Shown: positions 1 to 8,881, numbered from the stretch's first letter. The stretch is DNA of 20,425 nt from UBA6624 sp964517115 [NCBI: uncultured bacterium] (GCA_964517115.1 CAZFBE010000017.1:1-20425); one strand, 5' to 3'. Made by a program: numbers and translations. Notes: generated from the sequence alone by a model not told the origin.

Positions 1-2
1 AA

Positions 3-1658
3 TTACATCTTTTGTTTTTGCTATTTGTATCTGCTGTTTCTTCTTGTGCCTCAGGGGATACTTTCGATGTTGTCTCATGTGGACCCTATTCTTCATACGG
101 AAATGAAAGTTGGGATCCCAACTCTACAGATCCAGATGACAGAAACCCAATGGTCTATTACCAAGATGCAGGACAAGTTTTAGAGGCTTTTGTAACAGAA
201 CCTCTAGCAATTGGATTTCACACTAGCTGCATTGATGCTAACAGTGACGGTTTTTTGCTTTTAAACAGCATCAAGCAACAGTTTCCATCACATGTTAATG
301 CAGTTTTTGATGCAGGTCAGTACATAAGAGGTGCTGATACAGTTGTCAATATTGCAGTTCCTGATATTTCCAACAGAAGCGATATAGAGAGTGCAATAAT
401 TTCTGCCTTGAATAAAGGTGTTGCTGTCAACATAGTTGTTGATAATCATTACTTCAATACAAATCCAACTGTTTATGCAACCCTGGAGACAGCAGGTGCT
501 GTGATCGTTACTGATGGAAATGATTTAAATACGCTTATGAATTCAAAGTACATGGTTATTGACGGGAATGAAGTAATAGTTTCTTCAGGAAACTTCTTGT
601 CTAACTCGTTTTTTTCAATGTCAAATCTTTCATTGAGGATTAATAATTCTCTTTTAGCTGAATGCTTTAATGAAGATTTTGATCAAATGTTTGAAAACAA
701 TCAGTTCCAAGGGCAGAAAGAAGAATCAGCTTCTAGTTGTGAAAATGTAATTATTGACAATAAATACGGTGTTGATGTTTATTTTGGCCCTCACAGTGGG
801 CAGCTTAGAAACGAGATGATTAATCTCATCAATGATGTTGACTTCAGTCTCTATTGGGCTAATTCAAGAATTGATGATCAGATATTGGCAAACTCTTTAA
901 AAGATGCTGAGCAAAACGTTCTTTCGATAGGGGTTTTGAATGGCTCTGATGAGAATGGAGGACAGCAGTCATTAGGTTTTGATATCCACTGTTTCACAAA
1001 TGAAGAATGTACCCATCTTTTCACCGGTTCTTCAATCGCTTTTGATTTTTTGGCGGGAAGCGGAGGGGCTCTTGGAAACATTCCAGTTCGAGGGCAGAAT
1101 CTAAGATACTTCATAGGCGATCCCGGATCATCAACTCTTGGTTCATTTTTAGCTTTGACATCAGCGAATCTTACAAATAACGGATTGGCTGCAAATGATG
1201 AATTTATGATAGTTTTAAGAGACAGGGAGTTAAGTGAGTTTGCATCAAGTGTTCATGCAAGAGCATTAACAGCTACAGATTTGTTTAATGCTGATGGAGA
1301 GTATGAAGAACCAGCTCTTGTAAAGGTTACGGGAACTGCAGAAATCAAAAATCCAAATGCTCCAATTGGAGACAATTTACCAGAATCTGTAACCGTAAGG
1401 GTTGTTGCGCAAGGTTTAGCAGACTTTAATGAAGAAGAAGAATGTACTGAAATTTCTTATACAAGTGGATTAGATGCTTATTGTTCTTTTGAATTTTATG
1501 TTCCTATCGGAGGTTTTTTGACAGTTCAAGTTGAGGCAAGTGGATGGCGAGCTCAAGATGACAGAGTTGTTGTTATGTCACCTGGAACATGGGATGTCGG
1601 TAATTTTAGACTTTATCCTGAAAATGGTTTTGCTTCTGCTGACGGGGGAGGAGGATAG
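3..1658 (+). CDS. PLD-like fold lipoprotein, probably catalytically inactive (5' partial)
   Basis: The frame is open to the left edge, so the true start lies upstream; the TTG at 12 is only a possible start. Numbered from that TTG, a hydrophobic stretch ends in a lipobox (VSSC, Cys at residue 12), so the product is probably a lipoprotein exported by Sec and anchored by lipid. Residues ~45-420 resemble two phospholipase-D-type halves. Motif 1 is N177-x-K179-x4-D184 followed by SSGN (191-194). Motif 2 is N363-x-R365-x4-D370 followed by TSAN (383-386). In the family these are HxKx4D and GSxN, with His as nucleophile and acid. Here both His are Asn and one Lys is Arg, so phosphodiesterase activity is doubtful; a binding or structural role is my inference. 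Residues ~435-535 look like a beta-sandwich domain. Eight further Cys suit an oxidising compartment. The C-terminus ends in four Gly whose codons double as the next gene's ribosome binding site. Confidence 0.85.
   Translation, partial: LHLLFLLFVSAVSSCASGDTFDVVSCGPYSSYGNESWDPNSTDPDDRNPMVYYQDAGQVLEAFVTEPLAIGFHTSCIDANSDGFLLLNSIKQQFPSHVNAVFDAGQYIRGADTVVNIAVPDISNRSDIESAIISALNKGVAVNIVVDNHYFNTNPTVYATLETAGAVIVTDGNDLNTLMNSKYMVIDGNEVIVSSGNFLSNSFFSMSNLSLRINNSLLAECFNEDFDQMFENNQFQGQKEESASSCENVIIDNKYGVDVYFGPHSGQLRNEMINLINDVDFSLYWANSRIDDQILANSLKDAEQNVLSIGVLNGSDENGGQQSLGFDIHCFTNEECTHLFTGSSIAFDFLAGSGGALGNIPVRGQNLRYFIGDPGSSTLGSFLALTSANLTNNGLAANDEFMIVLRDRELSEFASSVHARALTATDLFNADGEYEEPALVKVTGTAEIKNPNAPIGDNLPESVTVRVVAQGLADFNEEEECTEISYTSGLDAYCSFEFYVPIGGFLTVQVEASGWRAQDDRVVVMSPGTWDVGNFRLYPENGFASADGGGG
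1644..1654 (+). promoter_or_regulatory. Strong ribosome binding site embedded in the end of the upstream gene
   Basis: A purine run of GGGGGAGGAGG lies 7 bases before the ATG at 1662. It contains an excellent Shine-Dalgarno core and also encodes the final Gly codons of the PLD-like lipoprotein. It fixes the start of the second lipoprotein and suggests translational coupling of the two. Confidence 0.7.
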
Positions 1659-1661
1659 ATT

Positions 1662-3773
1662 ATGTTTAAAAAATTAACAACTGCATTCTTTATGCTTTTC
1701 CTTTTTTCTGCTTGTCAGAATTCAAGCCCTGTTGATTTGATTGCGGACCCTCCTGGAGGAGGATTTCCAGGTGATACGCTTCCTGGTGACGCTGGAGGAT
1801 CTTCTATCGGTTCCGGTGTTGCTTATGGTGAGTTGGATGATTGTGTGAATCCTTTCTATGGATCCCTCACTCCTTTCAGGAACCCATTGACAAACCCATT
1901 CATATCTGCTGATAGCAGTGGATTGGGAGATTTCCCAGGATTGACAGGGGTTACAAATGGATATTTCCCTGAAATTGGAGACGTCATGCTTGTCTCAACA
2001 ACAGAAGGAGTTCTTGTTTTTGACAGCATTGGTCGTGCGATAGCGAGACCATTGAGTTTTGACAACGATTGTTTTTTCCAAAATGGAAATTTCATTTGGC
2101 CTCCAGAGAACGATGGCACATACTTAGACCTTGTTGATGATCCTTTTGGGATTTTGGGTGGAGCCGGTTATTTTGCTGCAAGCGTCTATGGTGGCTTGGG
2201 AACATACCGTTTGACAAGTCGACAGCCAATTGGTGGAGACCCAGCAGATGATTATTGGTTTGACTGCGAGATTGAAGAAGCTGATTCTGGAATCATTGGA
2301 CCAAGAGATTTCTGGCTTATGGGGAATGAGTTGGTTGAATTTGCTGGTGATACGCTTTACGATGGCCAGGGTTCCCCTTTCCAGGTAAATGGATTATCTG
2401 GTGGGCCGGGGCAGCTTGGTGTTGAGTGGGATGCATACGGAAACCTTTGGCAGCGAACTGTTGGACAGCCAATTTGGCCAAATTTCGAGGAAATAGAATG
2501 TCAAGATTCAGCCGATGACAATCCAGACACGAGAGGATCTGACCCTGAGCCAATATTAATCGGTTGGACACGAGGAGAGGGGTTGGAAGGACAGGGTCCA
2601 GGCTATGGTCCTAACGACAACACAACATGTCCTTATGAAAGCAATGCTGGTGATGGATTTGATACAAACCCAGGGGATTGCAGGATGCATGTTTTCATGA
2701 GTGCAGGTAGCGCACCTGCAGCATGGGGGCTTCCAACGAATTTTAATATTGGTTCAATTGTCGATTTCGATTTCACTTCTGACAACAGGATGGTTTATAC
2801 ATCAAATATCCGTTTAGGAAAAGGGGTTTGTATAACCCAGCCAATTCCTGATCTTCTAGACGCCCATCAAGCGTCCCCTTACTTCCCACCACAAGCACCC
2901 CAGCAGCAATTTTGTGTAGGTGGTTTTGGTTCAAATACAGCTGGGGACAATGTTCATTTCTTGGCACCTTGGGGTATAAGCATTGACAAGCAATCTACAC
3001 CAAATGAAATTTATGTTTCTGATTTTGGTAATGGAAGAGTTACCGTTCTGGATACAAACCTAAATTTCCTTAGGACAATCAACGAAACACATTCCCCACA
3101 ATCAAACATTGAGGGGCCAATGGATGTTGATTTTGATTTCTTCTGCAGGATATTCGTTCTTGACAAAAGAGTTGGAGGAGATCCTGAACTGCTTGTTTTG
3201 TTTAGAGAGAATTGTCCTGTCCCAGGAAACGGTTCTGCAGAGTTGACAGTAAGGGATTCCGCCACAGGAGTTGCGATAGAGTCAGCATCTGTTGTTTTGG
3301 GGATGTTTGCTGGCACCGTTACAGGTGTTACAGATTCAGAAGGAAGATTGACCTTCCCAACAATCCCTCCTGGAATCAGGTCTGTCACAATCAGTGCTCC
3401 CGGTTATCATTCTTCAGCTGTTCAATTCACCATCTCTTCGGGAGATACAACCATTATCGAAGATTCTTTTGGTTCGGGATTTGTTGGAGTGAGCAAGATA
3501 GGAGATGCAACAACAGGTGCTATCACGGGTATTGTGAGAGACTCTGTTACAGGGCTTTCAATTCCGAATGCTGTTGTTTTGGTTAGAGGTACCGGACAGA
3601 TAGATATCACAGACAATGTAGGTCTGTTCAGAATTGATAATATTTTGCCAGGATTTGAAAACATAGATATTTCTGCTGCCGGATATATGGGAACTACAAA
3701 AACCATAATTGTCGAGGCTGGCAGAACAATAGATATGGGTGACATCCCACTTGACCCCAACCCATCTACGTAA
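1662..3773 (+). CDS. Multidomain surface lipoprotein with NHL-like segment and two carboxypeptidase-regulatory-like repeats
   Basis: 703 aa. The N-terminus has two Lys, a hydrophobic core and a lipobox FSAC (Cys18); the residue after Cys is Gln, which does not signal inner-membrane retention, so an outer membrane or surface location is likely. Residues ~28-52 are a Gly/Pro-rich tether. Residues ~60-520 are Cys-rich (ten Cys after the lipid Cys) and beta-rich. The part around 434-512 (PWGISID, YVSDFGNGRVTVLD, MDVDFD, IFVLD) reads like NHL/beta-propeller blades. Residues ~524-602 and ~617-695 are two related carboxypeptidase-regulatory-like (transthyretin-fold) domains: both carry a DS-x-TG motif near the start and an (A)PGY or AAGY turn, and neither contains Cys. 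The protein has no recognisable catalytic site and probably acts in adhesion or scaffolding. It starts 3 bp after the PLD-like lipoprotein behind a strong Shine-Dalgarno, so the two are probably made together. Confidence 0.88.
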   Translation: MFKKLTTAFFMLFLFSACQNSSPVDLIADPPGGGFPGDTLPGDAGGSSIGSGVAYGELDDCVNPFYGSLTPFRNPLTNPFISADSSGLGDFPGLTGVTNGYFPEIGDVMLVSTTEGVLVFDSIGRAIARPLSFDNDCFFQNGNFIWPPENDGTYLDLVDDPFGILGGAGYFAASVYGGLGTYRLTSRQPIGGDPADDYWFDCEIEEADSGIIGPRDFWLMGNELVEFAGDTLYDGQGSPFQVNGLSGGPGQLGVEWDAYGNLWQRTVGQPIWPNFEEIECQDSADDNPDTRGSDPEPILIGWTRGEGLEGQGPGYGPNDNTTCPYESNAGDGFDTNPGDCRMHVFMSAGSAPAAWGLPTNFNIGSIVDFDFTSDNRMVYTSNIRLGKGVCITQPIPDLLDAHQASPYFPPQAPQQQFCVGGFGSNTAGDNVHFLAPWGISIDKQSTPNEIYVSDFGNGRVTVLDTNLNFLRTINETHSPQSNIEGPMDVDFDFFCRIFVLDKRVGGDPELLVLFRENCPVPGNGSAELTVRDSATGVAIESASVVLGMFAGTVTGVTDSEGRLTFPTIPPGIRSVTISAPGYHSSAVQFTISSGDTTIIEDSFGSGFVGVSKIGDATTGAITGIVRDSVTGLSIPNAVVLVRGTGQIDITDNVGLFRIDNILPGFENIDISAAGYMGTTKTIIVEAGRTIDMGDIPLDPNPST

Positions 3774-3782
3774 CTTTTAAGT

Positions 3783-4568
3783 ATGTCTTTTGATGTTGTT
3801 ATACCCACTTTGGGTAAAAGTCCTTGTTTGGACAATCTGATTACTTGGCTCCTTAAGGAGAATCCGTGTAATATTTTTCTTGTAGGGAATTCAGAAAAAA
3901 CATATAAAGATGTTACATTTGTAAAAAGCAGAAAAGGATATTCGAACTCCGTTAACAAAGCCGTTTCTCTTTGCTCATCTGAGTATGTTCTTATTGTTAA
4001 CGATGATATACGTCCCATAAAAGGATCAATCCAATCCTTGGTTAAGGAAATTGAATCTGACAATACTATTTTTTCTGTCACCCCAAAGATAAAAACTCAA
4101 AAAGACAATAAAGTCATTAATGAGTCTTTGGTTGGTTTGAAACTGAAAAACGGAAGACCTTGGCCAACCTACAACACCAATCCGCCAGAGTATCCAAATG
4201 GAGCTATTTTTTTAGTGAGAAATGATTCTTGGAAAAAGCTAAAAGGTTTTTTTGAAGGGTTTTACCCAGCTTACTGGGAGGATGCTGATATTGGCTTTCG
4301 TGCAACGCAGCAAGGACTTTCATTGAGGTATACAGATGCATTAGAAGTCGAACATCTTAGGGGCGCTACAACAGGTAGCTTTTCTCCTGATTATCTGAGC
4401 GGTGTTTTTTTAAGAGGTCAAAGAATTTTTACATCTAGGCATTATCAAAGATTGGATTTAAAAAAAACATGGTGGTTTTTTGAGATTTTAAGCCAAATGA
4501 AAGACCTATTCACATTTCGCTGGAAGAGGCTGTTTTTTAGATGGGGGCTGAATGAAGATAGCATTTGA
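3783..4568 (+). CDS. Family 2 glycosyltransferase (GT-A fold, rhamnosyltransferase-like)
   Basis: 261 aa, cytosolic, transferring a sugar from a nucleotide donor to a growing lipid-linked glycan. The N-terminus has the GT2 Rossmann-like start (DVVIPTLGKSP). The donor/metal site is N73-D74-D75, the form common in WbbL-like GT2 proteins. An acceptor-side W165-E166-D167 follows, then a conserved-position His191. There is no membrane segment. The length is slightly short for the family (about 280-320 aa). The gene starts 9 bp after the lipoprotein stop. I see no good Shine-Dalgarno before the ATG, so translation may depend on ribosomes coming from upstream. Its 3' end overlaps the next gene by 17 bp. 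It opens the glycan cassette. Donor and acceptor sugars cannot be read from sequence. Confidence 0.9.
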   Translation: MSFDVVIPTLGKSPCLDNLITWLLKENPCNIFLVGNSEKTYKDVTFVKSRKGYSNSVNKAVSLCSSEYVLIVNDDIRPIKGSIQSLVKEIESDNTIFSVTPKIKTQKDNKVINESLVGLKLKNGRPWPTYNTNPPEYPNGAIFLVRNDSWKKLKGFFEGFYPAYWEDADIGFRATQQGLSLRYTDALEVEHLRGATTGSFSPDYLSGVFLRGQRIFTSRHYQRLDLKKTWWFFEILSQMKDLFTFRWKRLFFRWGLNEDSI

Positions 4569-5544
4569 TATACAAACCTCAATTGGAGGAAAGAATACTG
4601 GTGTTGGAGTTTATACCGACTTGATACGAGAGGGCTTCAAAAGGGATAAAACTATAGATGTTTTTGAACTAAGGAGATCTTCAGACAACCCAATTGCAGG
4701 AGCTTTTTCAAGAGCTTGGTGGGAGCAGATCCAAATGCCATCTTATGCATCTCTTACCAATGCAGATGTTTTATTTAGTCCGGGATTTAGTGCACAAACT
4801 GCAAAAGGAATGCCACTTGCTGTTACTGTTCATGACTTGATACCATTACAGAATCCTTCTGAAATGGGAAAATTCAATCATTGGTATTGGCAAAAAATTG
4901 TTCCTGCGACTTGGGAAAAGGCAGATTTGAGAATTTGTGTTAGTTATGAAACAAAACGTATGTTGAGAAAAATTTTTCCAAAATCTGGAAAAACGGTTGT
5001 TGTTCAGCATGGGTTGAATCGGAAATTTTCAAAATCCCACAACAGAAAAGGGGATTACTTGCTAATGGTAGGAGCTTGGCCAAGAAGAAAGAATTTTTTA
5101 TCAGTTATACATGCGATATTTTCTGTTAAAAAATCCCCCAGGTTGAAGGTTGTTGGACTGCTTCCAGCAAAACTTGAAAAAAGTGCTAAAGACCTTCTTG
5201 GGGATAAGGTTAAATTTGAAGGTTACAAAAAAACAGAAGAGGTTATTGATTTATACAGTGGAGCGGTTGGGGTTATTTGTCCTAGCCTTTCCGAAGGTTT
5301 TGGATTTGTTCCAATGGAGGCTGCTGCTTGTGGAGCACCTGTTCTAATGTCTGACATTCCCTCCCATAGAGAAGCATTGCCTGTTGTTGAGCCTTACGGG
5401 AAGCCAACAGACAAAAATGCCTTACCTAGAGCTATCAAAGAACTCATGTCAAACCCTTCAAGGTTTAGGCCTTCCTCTAAATGGGTTCCGAAAACATCAG
5501 AGCAGGCCGTAAAAGAAACCCTAAGGGCTTTAAAAGAATTATGA
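4552..5544 (+). CDS. Family 4 glycosyltransferase (GT-B fold)
   Basis: 330 aa, typical of retaining GT4 enzymes that add hexoses to a lipid-linked oligosaccharide on the cytoplasmic face. The N-terminal acceptor domain starts MKIAFD and has the Gly-rich loop GGKNTGVGVY (12-21) and a VHDLIP motif (93-98). The C-terminal donor domain begins near 168 (VGAWPRRKN, 173-181) and holds the diagnostic E-x7-E pair, E248 and E256, within EGFGFVPME. No membrane segment is seen. The ATG at 4552 is chosen because the N-terminal sequence begins at the canonical first beta strand; a G-rich stretch (4543-4547) may serve as a weak ribosome site. It overlaps its upstream neighbour by 17 bp and its downstream neighbour by 4 bp (ATGA). 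Confidence 0.92.
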   Translation: MKIAFDIQTSIGGKNTGVGVYTDLIREGFKRDKTIDVFELRRSSDNPIAGAFSRAWWEQIQMPSYASLTNADVLFSPGFSAQTAKGMPLAVTVHDLIPLQNPSEMGKFNHWYWQKIVPATWEKADLRICVSYETKRMLRKIFPKSGKTVVVQHGLNRKFSKSHNRKGDYLLMVGAWPRRKNFLSVIHAIFSVKKSPRLKVVGLLPAKLEKSAKDLLGDKVKFEGYKKTEEVIDLYSGAVGVICPSLSEGFGFVPMEAAACGAPVLMSDIPSHREALPVVEPYGKPTDKNALPRAIKELMSNPSRFRPSSKWVPKTSEQAVKETLRALKEL

Positions 5545-6476
5545 CAAGTTTAATCATCCCTGTTTTTAATGGTAGAAAAATAATTACCAAAGAATTTATT
5601 TCCTCCATAAAAGAATATTCTTCTTCTTTGGACAAAGTTATTATTGTTGATGATGGTTCTAATGATGGATCTTCTGACATTTTTAAACAAATTAAATGTG
5701 AGATTGTAAGAAATAATAAAAATTTAGGATTTGCAACTTCTGTAAATATTGGCTTGAGAAAAATCAAATCAAAATATGTTTGCATTTTGAATCAAGATTG
5801 TTTGATCCCCAATGACTGGATTGCAAATGCAGAGAGTTTTTTGAATAAAAATAAAAATGCTGCAGCCGTTTCTGGTTTAATTTTAGATTCTTTGGGGAAT
5901 GTTGATACTGCAGGACATCTTCTTTGGAGTGATTGGGTTTGTACGGAGAGATTTTCTGGAATGAAGGTTTCAAAAATCAAAAAACCTCAAGAGGTTTTTG
6001 GCCTTTCTGCAACTGCAACAACATACAGGGTTTCAGCATTGCTTGAGGCTGCTGTTAACCAGCAAGTATTTGATGAGTCTTTCAGAATGTATCTTGAGGA
6101 TGTAGATTTAAACATCAGACTAAGACATTTAAATTGGGAAAGTTGGATAATTCCAGGGAAGGAAGCAATGCATCAACGTGGTTCAAGCAATGCCAGAAAA
6201 GAATTAAAGGTTAGAAGGGGTGGAGCAAGTAATTATTTAAAAATAATTTTTAAAAATCTTTCTGAAAAAGAAAGAATGTCCGCATCTTTCTTTTGTGCGA
6301 TGAGTTTTTTTTGGGGGATGCTGAAAGACCCTTTGGCCACAACATTTAATGCAGGAGACGATTCAAGACTTGAGGAATGGAGGAAAATTATTGCAAGTCG
6401 AAGAAGATGTTCAGAAGAAGATATTTCAAGATGGATTTGTGGTTTTCGTTTAAATCCTTGGAGGACCAAGGGATGA
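5541..6476 (+). CDS. Family 2 glycosyltransferase (GT-A fold)
   Basis: 311 aa from the ATG at 5541. This start makes an ATGA overlap with the preceding stop and places the first beta strand (TSLIIPVFNG) at the N-terminus. An in-frame ATG at 5481 would add 20 residues not seen in the family. Visible GT2 motifs are VDDGSNDGS (36-44), the NQD variant of the DxD site (84-86), the acceptor-side E186-D187, and His211. It lacks membrane segments apart from a short hydrophobic stretch near 247-260. It probably adds a deoxyhexose or hexose to the same lipid-linked glycan as its neighbours; the specificity cannot be told. The ribosome site is weak, so coupling to the upstream GT4 is likely. Its own 3' end overlaps the fusion gene by 4 bp. 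Confidence 0.9.
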   Translation: MTSLIIPVFNGRKIITKEFISSIKEYSSSLDKVIIVDDGSNDGSSDIFKQIKCEIVRNNKNLGFATSVNIGLRKIKSKYVCILNQDCLIPNDWIANAESFLNKNKNAAAVSGLILDSLGNVDTAGHLLWSDWVCTERFSGMKVSKIKKPQEVFGLSATATTYRVSALLEAAVNQQVFDESFRMYLEDVDLNIRLRHLNWESWIIPGKEAMHQRGSSNARKELKVRRGGASNYLKIIFKNLSEKERMSASFFCAMSFFWGMLKDPLATTFNAGDDSRLEEWRKIIASRRRCSEEDISRWICGFRLNPWRTKG

Positions 6477-8881
6477 ACCTGTCTGTAGTTATTATTTCTT
6501 ACAAGTCTAATTTATTAGTTCAAAAGCTTTTAGAAAGTTTAGCTATGCAGTCACTGAAGGCAGATGAGGTAATCATTATCGACAATGGCCCAGAAAAGAA
6601 TTCATTGGATTTTTCACAGCTTTCTGAAAAAAATAAAATAAAGTATTTTCCTCAAGAAAAAAATCTTGGTTATGGTGAGGGGTGCAATAAGGGTTTTTTA
6701 AAATCTAAAGGAAAATTTGTTTTATTCCTAAATCCCGATCTTGTTTTAGAAAGTAATGTTTTTGAAGTTCTTTTTAACAGAATTTTAGAAAATAAAAAAC
6801 TCGGATCTTTGAGTTGTTTTATTAAAAACAAGAATGAAAGAGACGAAGAGATGGGAGGGGCATTAAATCCATTTTTGACGACAGTCCCCAACTGGTTTAA
6901 AAATCCCACCAAGACCTTTTATCCTTCTGGTGCAATTTTCATCGCACGGAGAGAAGCTTGGGAATCCGTAAAAGGGATGGAACCAGATTTTTTCCTATAT
7001 GGAGAAGATGTTAATTTTGGTTGGAAGTTGCGTTTGGCTGGTTGGGATGTTGAAAAAACACACTTATGCAAGGTTCATCATGAAGGGCAAGGTTCGGTCA
7101 AAAAACATTTAAGCTCTTTTAAGAAATATTTTTATCAAGAAAGAAATAGGTTGTTAAATTGGCATTGTTTAAATACACAGAATACACGTTTTTCTTATGC
7201 TCCATGGTATAGCTTAAATGAAATTGGGAGACTTGTTTCCTCATCTCTCAATATTCCAAGATTTTTTTCTCTTATTTATGCATGGTTGCATATTCTTTTT
7301 TCATTTAGACATATTTGCAAAAAAAACCAACATATCAACAGTATAAGAAAGGTAGATGATTCCAAAATACATAAGTGGTTTGCACCACAATGGTCAAAAA
7401 GGAAGAGTGTTTTTGATGGTTTGTTGAGGTGGGGGCATTCTCGAATCACTAAACCCCTCCTGGGGCTTGAAAGGTATTCATGGCTTATATTTGTTTTCTG
7501 GATATTTGGCGCTTCACATCTTTCAAAATTAAAAAAAGGAGGCTGGCCAGATGAGATTTTCACACATTCTGCAACTTCTGGAAGTTTTGACAACGTCCTC
7601 CAAAGTTTGGCCAACGATGTTCATCCACCAGCATACTTTGTTACGCAATGGGCTTTTTCATCCCTTCTAGAGCCTTATGCTTACATTTTGCCTGTGTTTT
7701 TTGCATGGGCTGCTGGAAGGGTTTTAATCAGATCTCAAAGAAGAGAACTAAAGGTTTCAGCCTGGATTTTATGGATGCTTCCTTTTACTTTCTTTATTGG
7801 AGCACAATTTCGGTATTATTCAATGGTAGTTTTTCTTGTTGCTTGGCTTGTCAGGCTAGGAGATCATGACAATCCTTGCAATGTAAGGAAATTAGCAGGG
7901 GCAATTCTCACTTACACAACTCATTTGGGGATATTTATTCTCTGGGGAGCGACATTGCTTGTTCCAAAAAAATCAATAAAAAACTCTCAAAGAGATGCTC
8001 TTTTTTCATCTATTTTTTGGATCCCGGGACTTTTTACTTTATTTAATCAGTCTCAGGGTCGTTTAGGGAATAGTGAACCTCTTTTGAACATGTTCTTAGA
8101 ATCTTTTGTAAAGGTCTTGTATTCTCAATTTTCATTTATTTTTGGACATTACTACATCATCAATCCAATACTTTTATTTTTTCTTCTAGCTGTCCCTTTT
8201 TGTTTTATTTTGGTTAAAAATCGATTCAAGAAACAGACATTCAAAGCATTAAAAAGGTATCTGTTTGCAGTATTCTTTTTCTGTTCAATATTAACTTTTG
8301 TTATAAACATAGGAATGTCTTTTACACCAACAAGAATTGCATTTTTGGTTGTTCCGCTAGCAATGATTTTTTCAAAATATTTTATTAGCGTAAAAGATGA
8401 ATATAAAAAAATTCTTTTACCATGTTTTTTAACCACATGTTTGTTTGGTTATATTGCAACAATTCTCAATTATGGACCATTCCATTGTGGCTATGAAACT
8501 CCACTAGCCAAAGTTTCAGATGAAGGGATAGATGTCAAGGATGCTTTTATTATTTCTGAAAGGGATTATTTTAAAAATGATTCTCTGGACGGGTACACAA
8601 TATCCAATCTTGCGGATCTTGTTTTTACTCTTCAGGCAATGGCTGATTCAGATCCCCAAAAATACTTATTGATTAGAGAAACAAATAAAGAAGATTTGGA
8701 TTCCACATGGAAAGAAATTCAGTTTTTAATTGAAGAAGATTCAAATTTTACAAAAAAAGAAGGACTGCTTTATGAAAGACCTTCTTCTCATAGGTTTATT
8801 TTGGATAATATTGACAGGATTACAGGACAGGATCCAGAGACATCTTGTTGGAGGTATTCTTTTTACGAGGTGAGAAAATAA
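6473..8881 (+). CDS. Fusion of a family 2 glycosyltransferase and a GT-C membrane glycosyltransferase
   Basis: 802 aa from the ATG at 6473, which forms an ATGA overlap and has GGAGG 8 bases upstream; an ATG at 6377 would add 32 unrelated residues. Residues 1-~290 are a full WbbL-like GT2: VVIISYKSN start, N87-P88-D89 donor site, G177-E178-D179, H203, and the QERNRLL segment (222-228) usual at the end of this subfamily. Residues ~335-665 form about ten membrane segments with hallmarks of the GT39/GT83 (PMT-like) GT-C family: acidic pair D360-E361 in the first external loop, DVHPPAY (382-388), RYYS (447-450) and THLG (483-486). GT-C enzymes use polyprenyl-phosphate sugars on the periplasmic side. 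Residues ~666-802 are a soluble tail, probably periplasmic. One polypeptide may therefore act on both membrane faces. There is no frameshift or stop at the junction. The combination is unusual and the specificity is unknown. Confidence 0.88.
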   Translation: MNLSVVIISYKSNLLVQKLLESLAMQSLKADEVIIIDNGPEKNSLDFSQLSEKNKIKYFPQEKNLGYGEGCNKGFLKSKGKFVLFLNPDLVLESNVFEVLFNRILENKKLGSLSCFIKNKNERDEEMGGALNPFLTTVPNWFKNPTKTFYPSGAIFIARREAWESVKGMEPDFFLYGEDVNFGWKLRLAGWDVEKTHLCKVHHEGQGSVKKHLSSFKKYFYQERNRLLNWHCLNTQNTRFSYAPWYSLNEIGRLVSSSLNIPRFFSLIYAWLHILFSFRHICKKNQHINSIRKVDDSKIHKWFAPQWSKRKSVFDGLLRWGHSRITKPLLGLERYSWLIFVFWIFGASHLSKLKKGGWPDEIFTHSATSGSFDNVLQSLANDVHPPAYFVTQWAFSSLLEPYAYILPVFFAWAAGRVLIRSQRRELKVSAWILWMLPFTFFIGAQFRYYSMVVFLVAWLVRLGDHDNPCNVRKLAGAILTYTTHLGIFILWGATLLVPKKSIKNSQRDALFSSIFWIPGLFTLFNQSQGRLGNSEPLLNMFLESFVKVLYSQFSFIFGHYYIINPILLFFLLAVPFCFILVKNRFKKQTFKALKRYLFAVFFFCSILTFVINIGMSFTPTRIAFLVVPLAMIFSKYFISVKDEYKKILLPCFLTTCLFGYIATILNYGPFHCGYETPLAKVSDEGIDVKDAFIISERDYFKNDSLDGYTISNLADLVFTLQAMADSDPQKYLLIRETNKEDLDSTWKEIQFLIEEDSNFTKKEGLLYERPSSHRFILDNIDRITGQDPETSCWRYSFYEVRK

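Noticed and set aside
3212-3586. A Cys-rich 124-codon frame on the + strand that looks at first like a small metal-binding protein.
   Set aside because: It is out of frame inside the carboxypeptidase-regulatory-like repeats, has no ribosome site, and its Cys come from Val/Ile/Ala codons read in another frame.
3422-4081. A 219-codon reading frame on the - strand across the boundary of the second lipoprotein and the first glycosyltransferase.
   Set aside because: It lies wholly opposite two well-supported genes, has no domain or motif that I recognise, and its composition looks like the mirror of the sense codons.
5481-5540. An earlier in-frame ATG for the GT2 gene at 5541.
   Set aside because: It would overlap the upstream GT4 by 64 bp and add 20 basic residues before the first GT2 beta strand; the ATGA start at 5541 fits the pattern of the operon.
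6377-6472. An earlier in-frame ATG for the GT2/GT-C fusion gene.
   Set aside because: It adds 32 residues unlike the family and lies inside the previous gene; the ATG at 6473 has GGAGG at good spacing.
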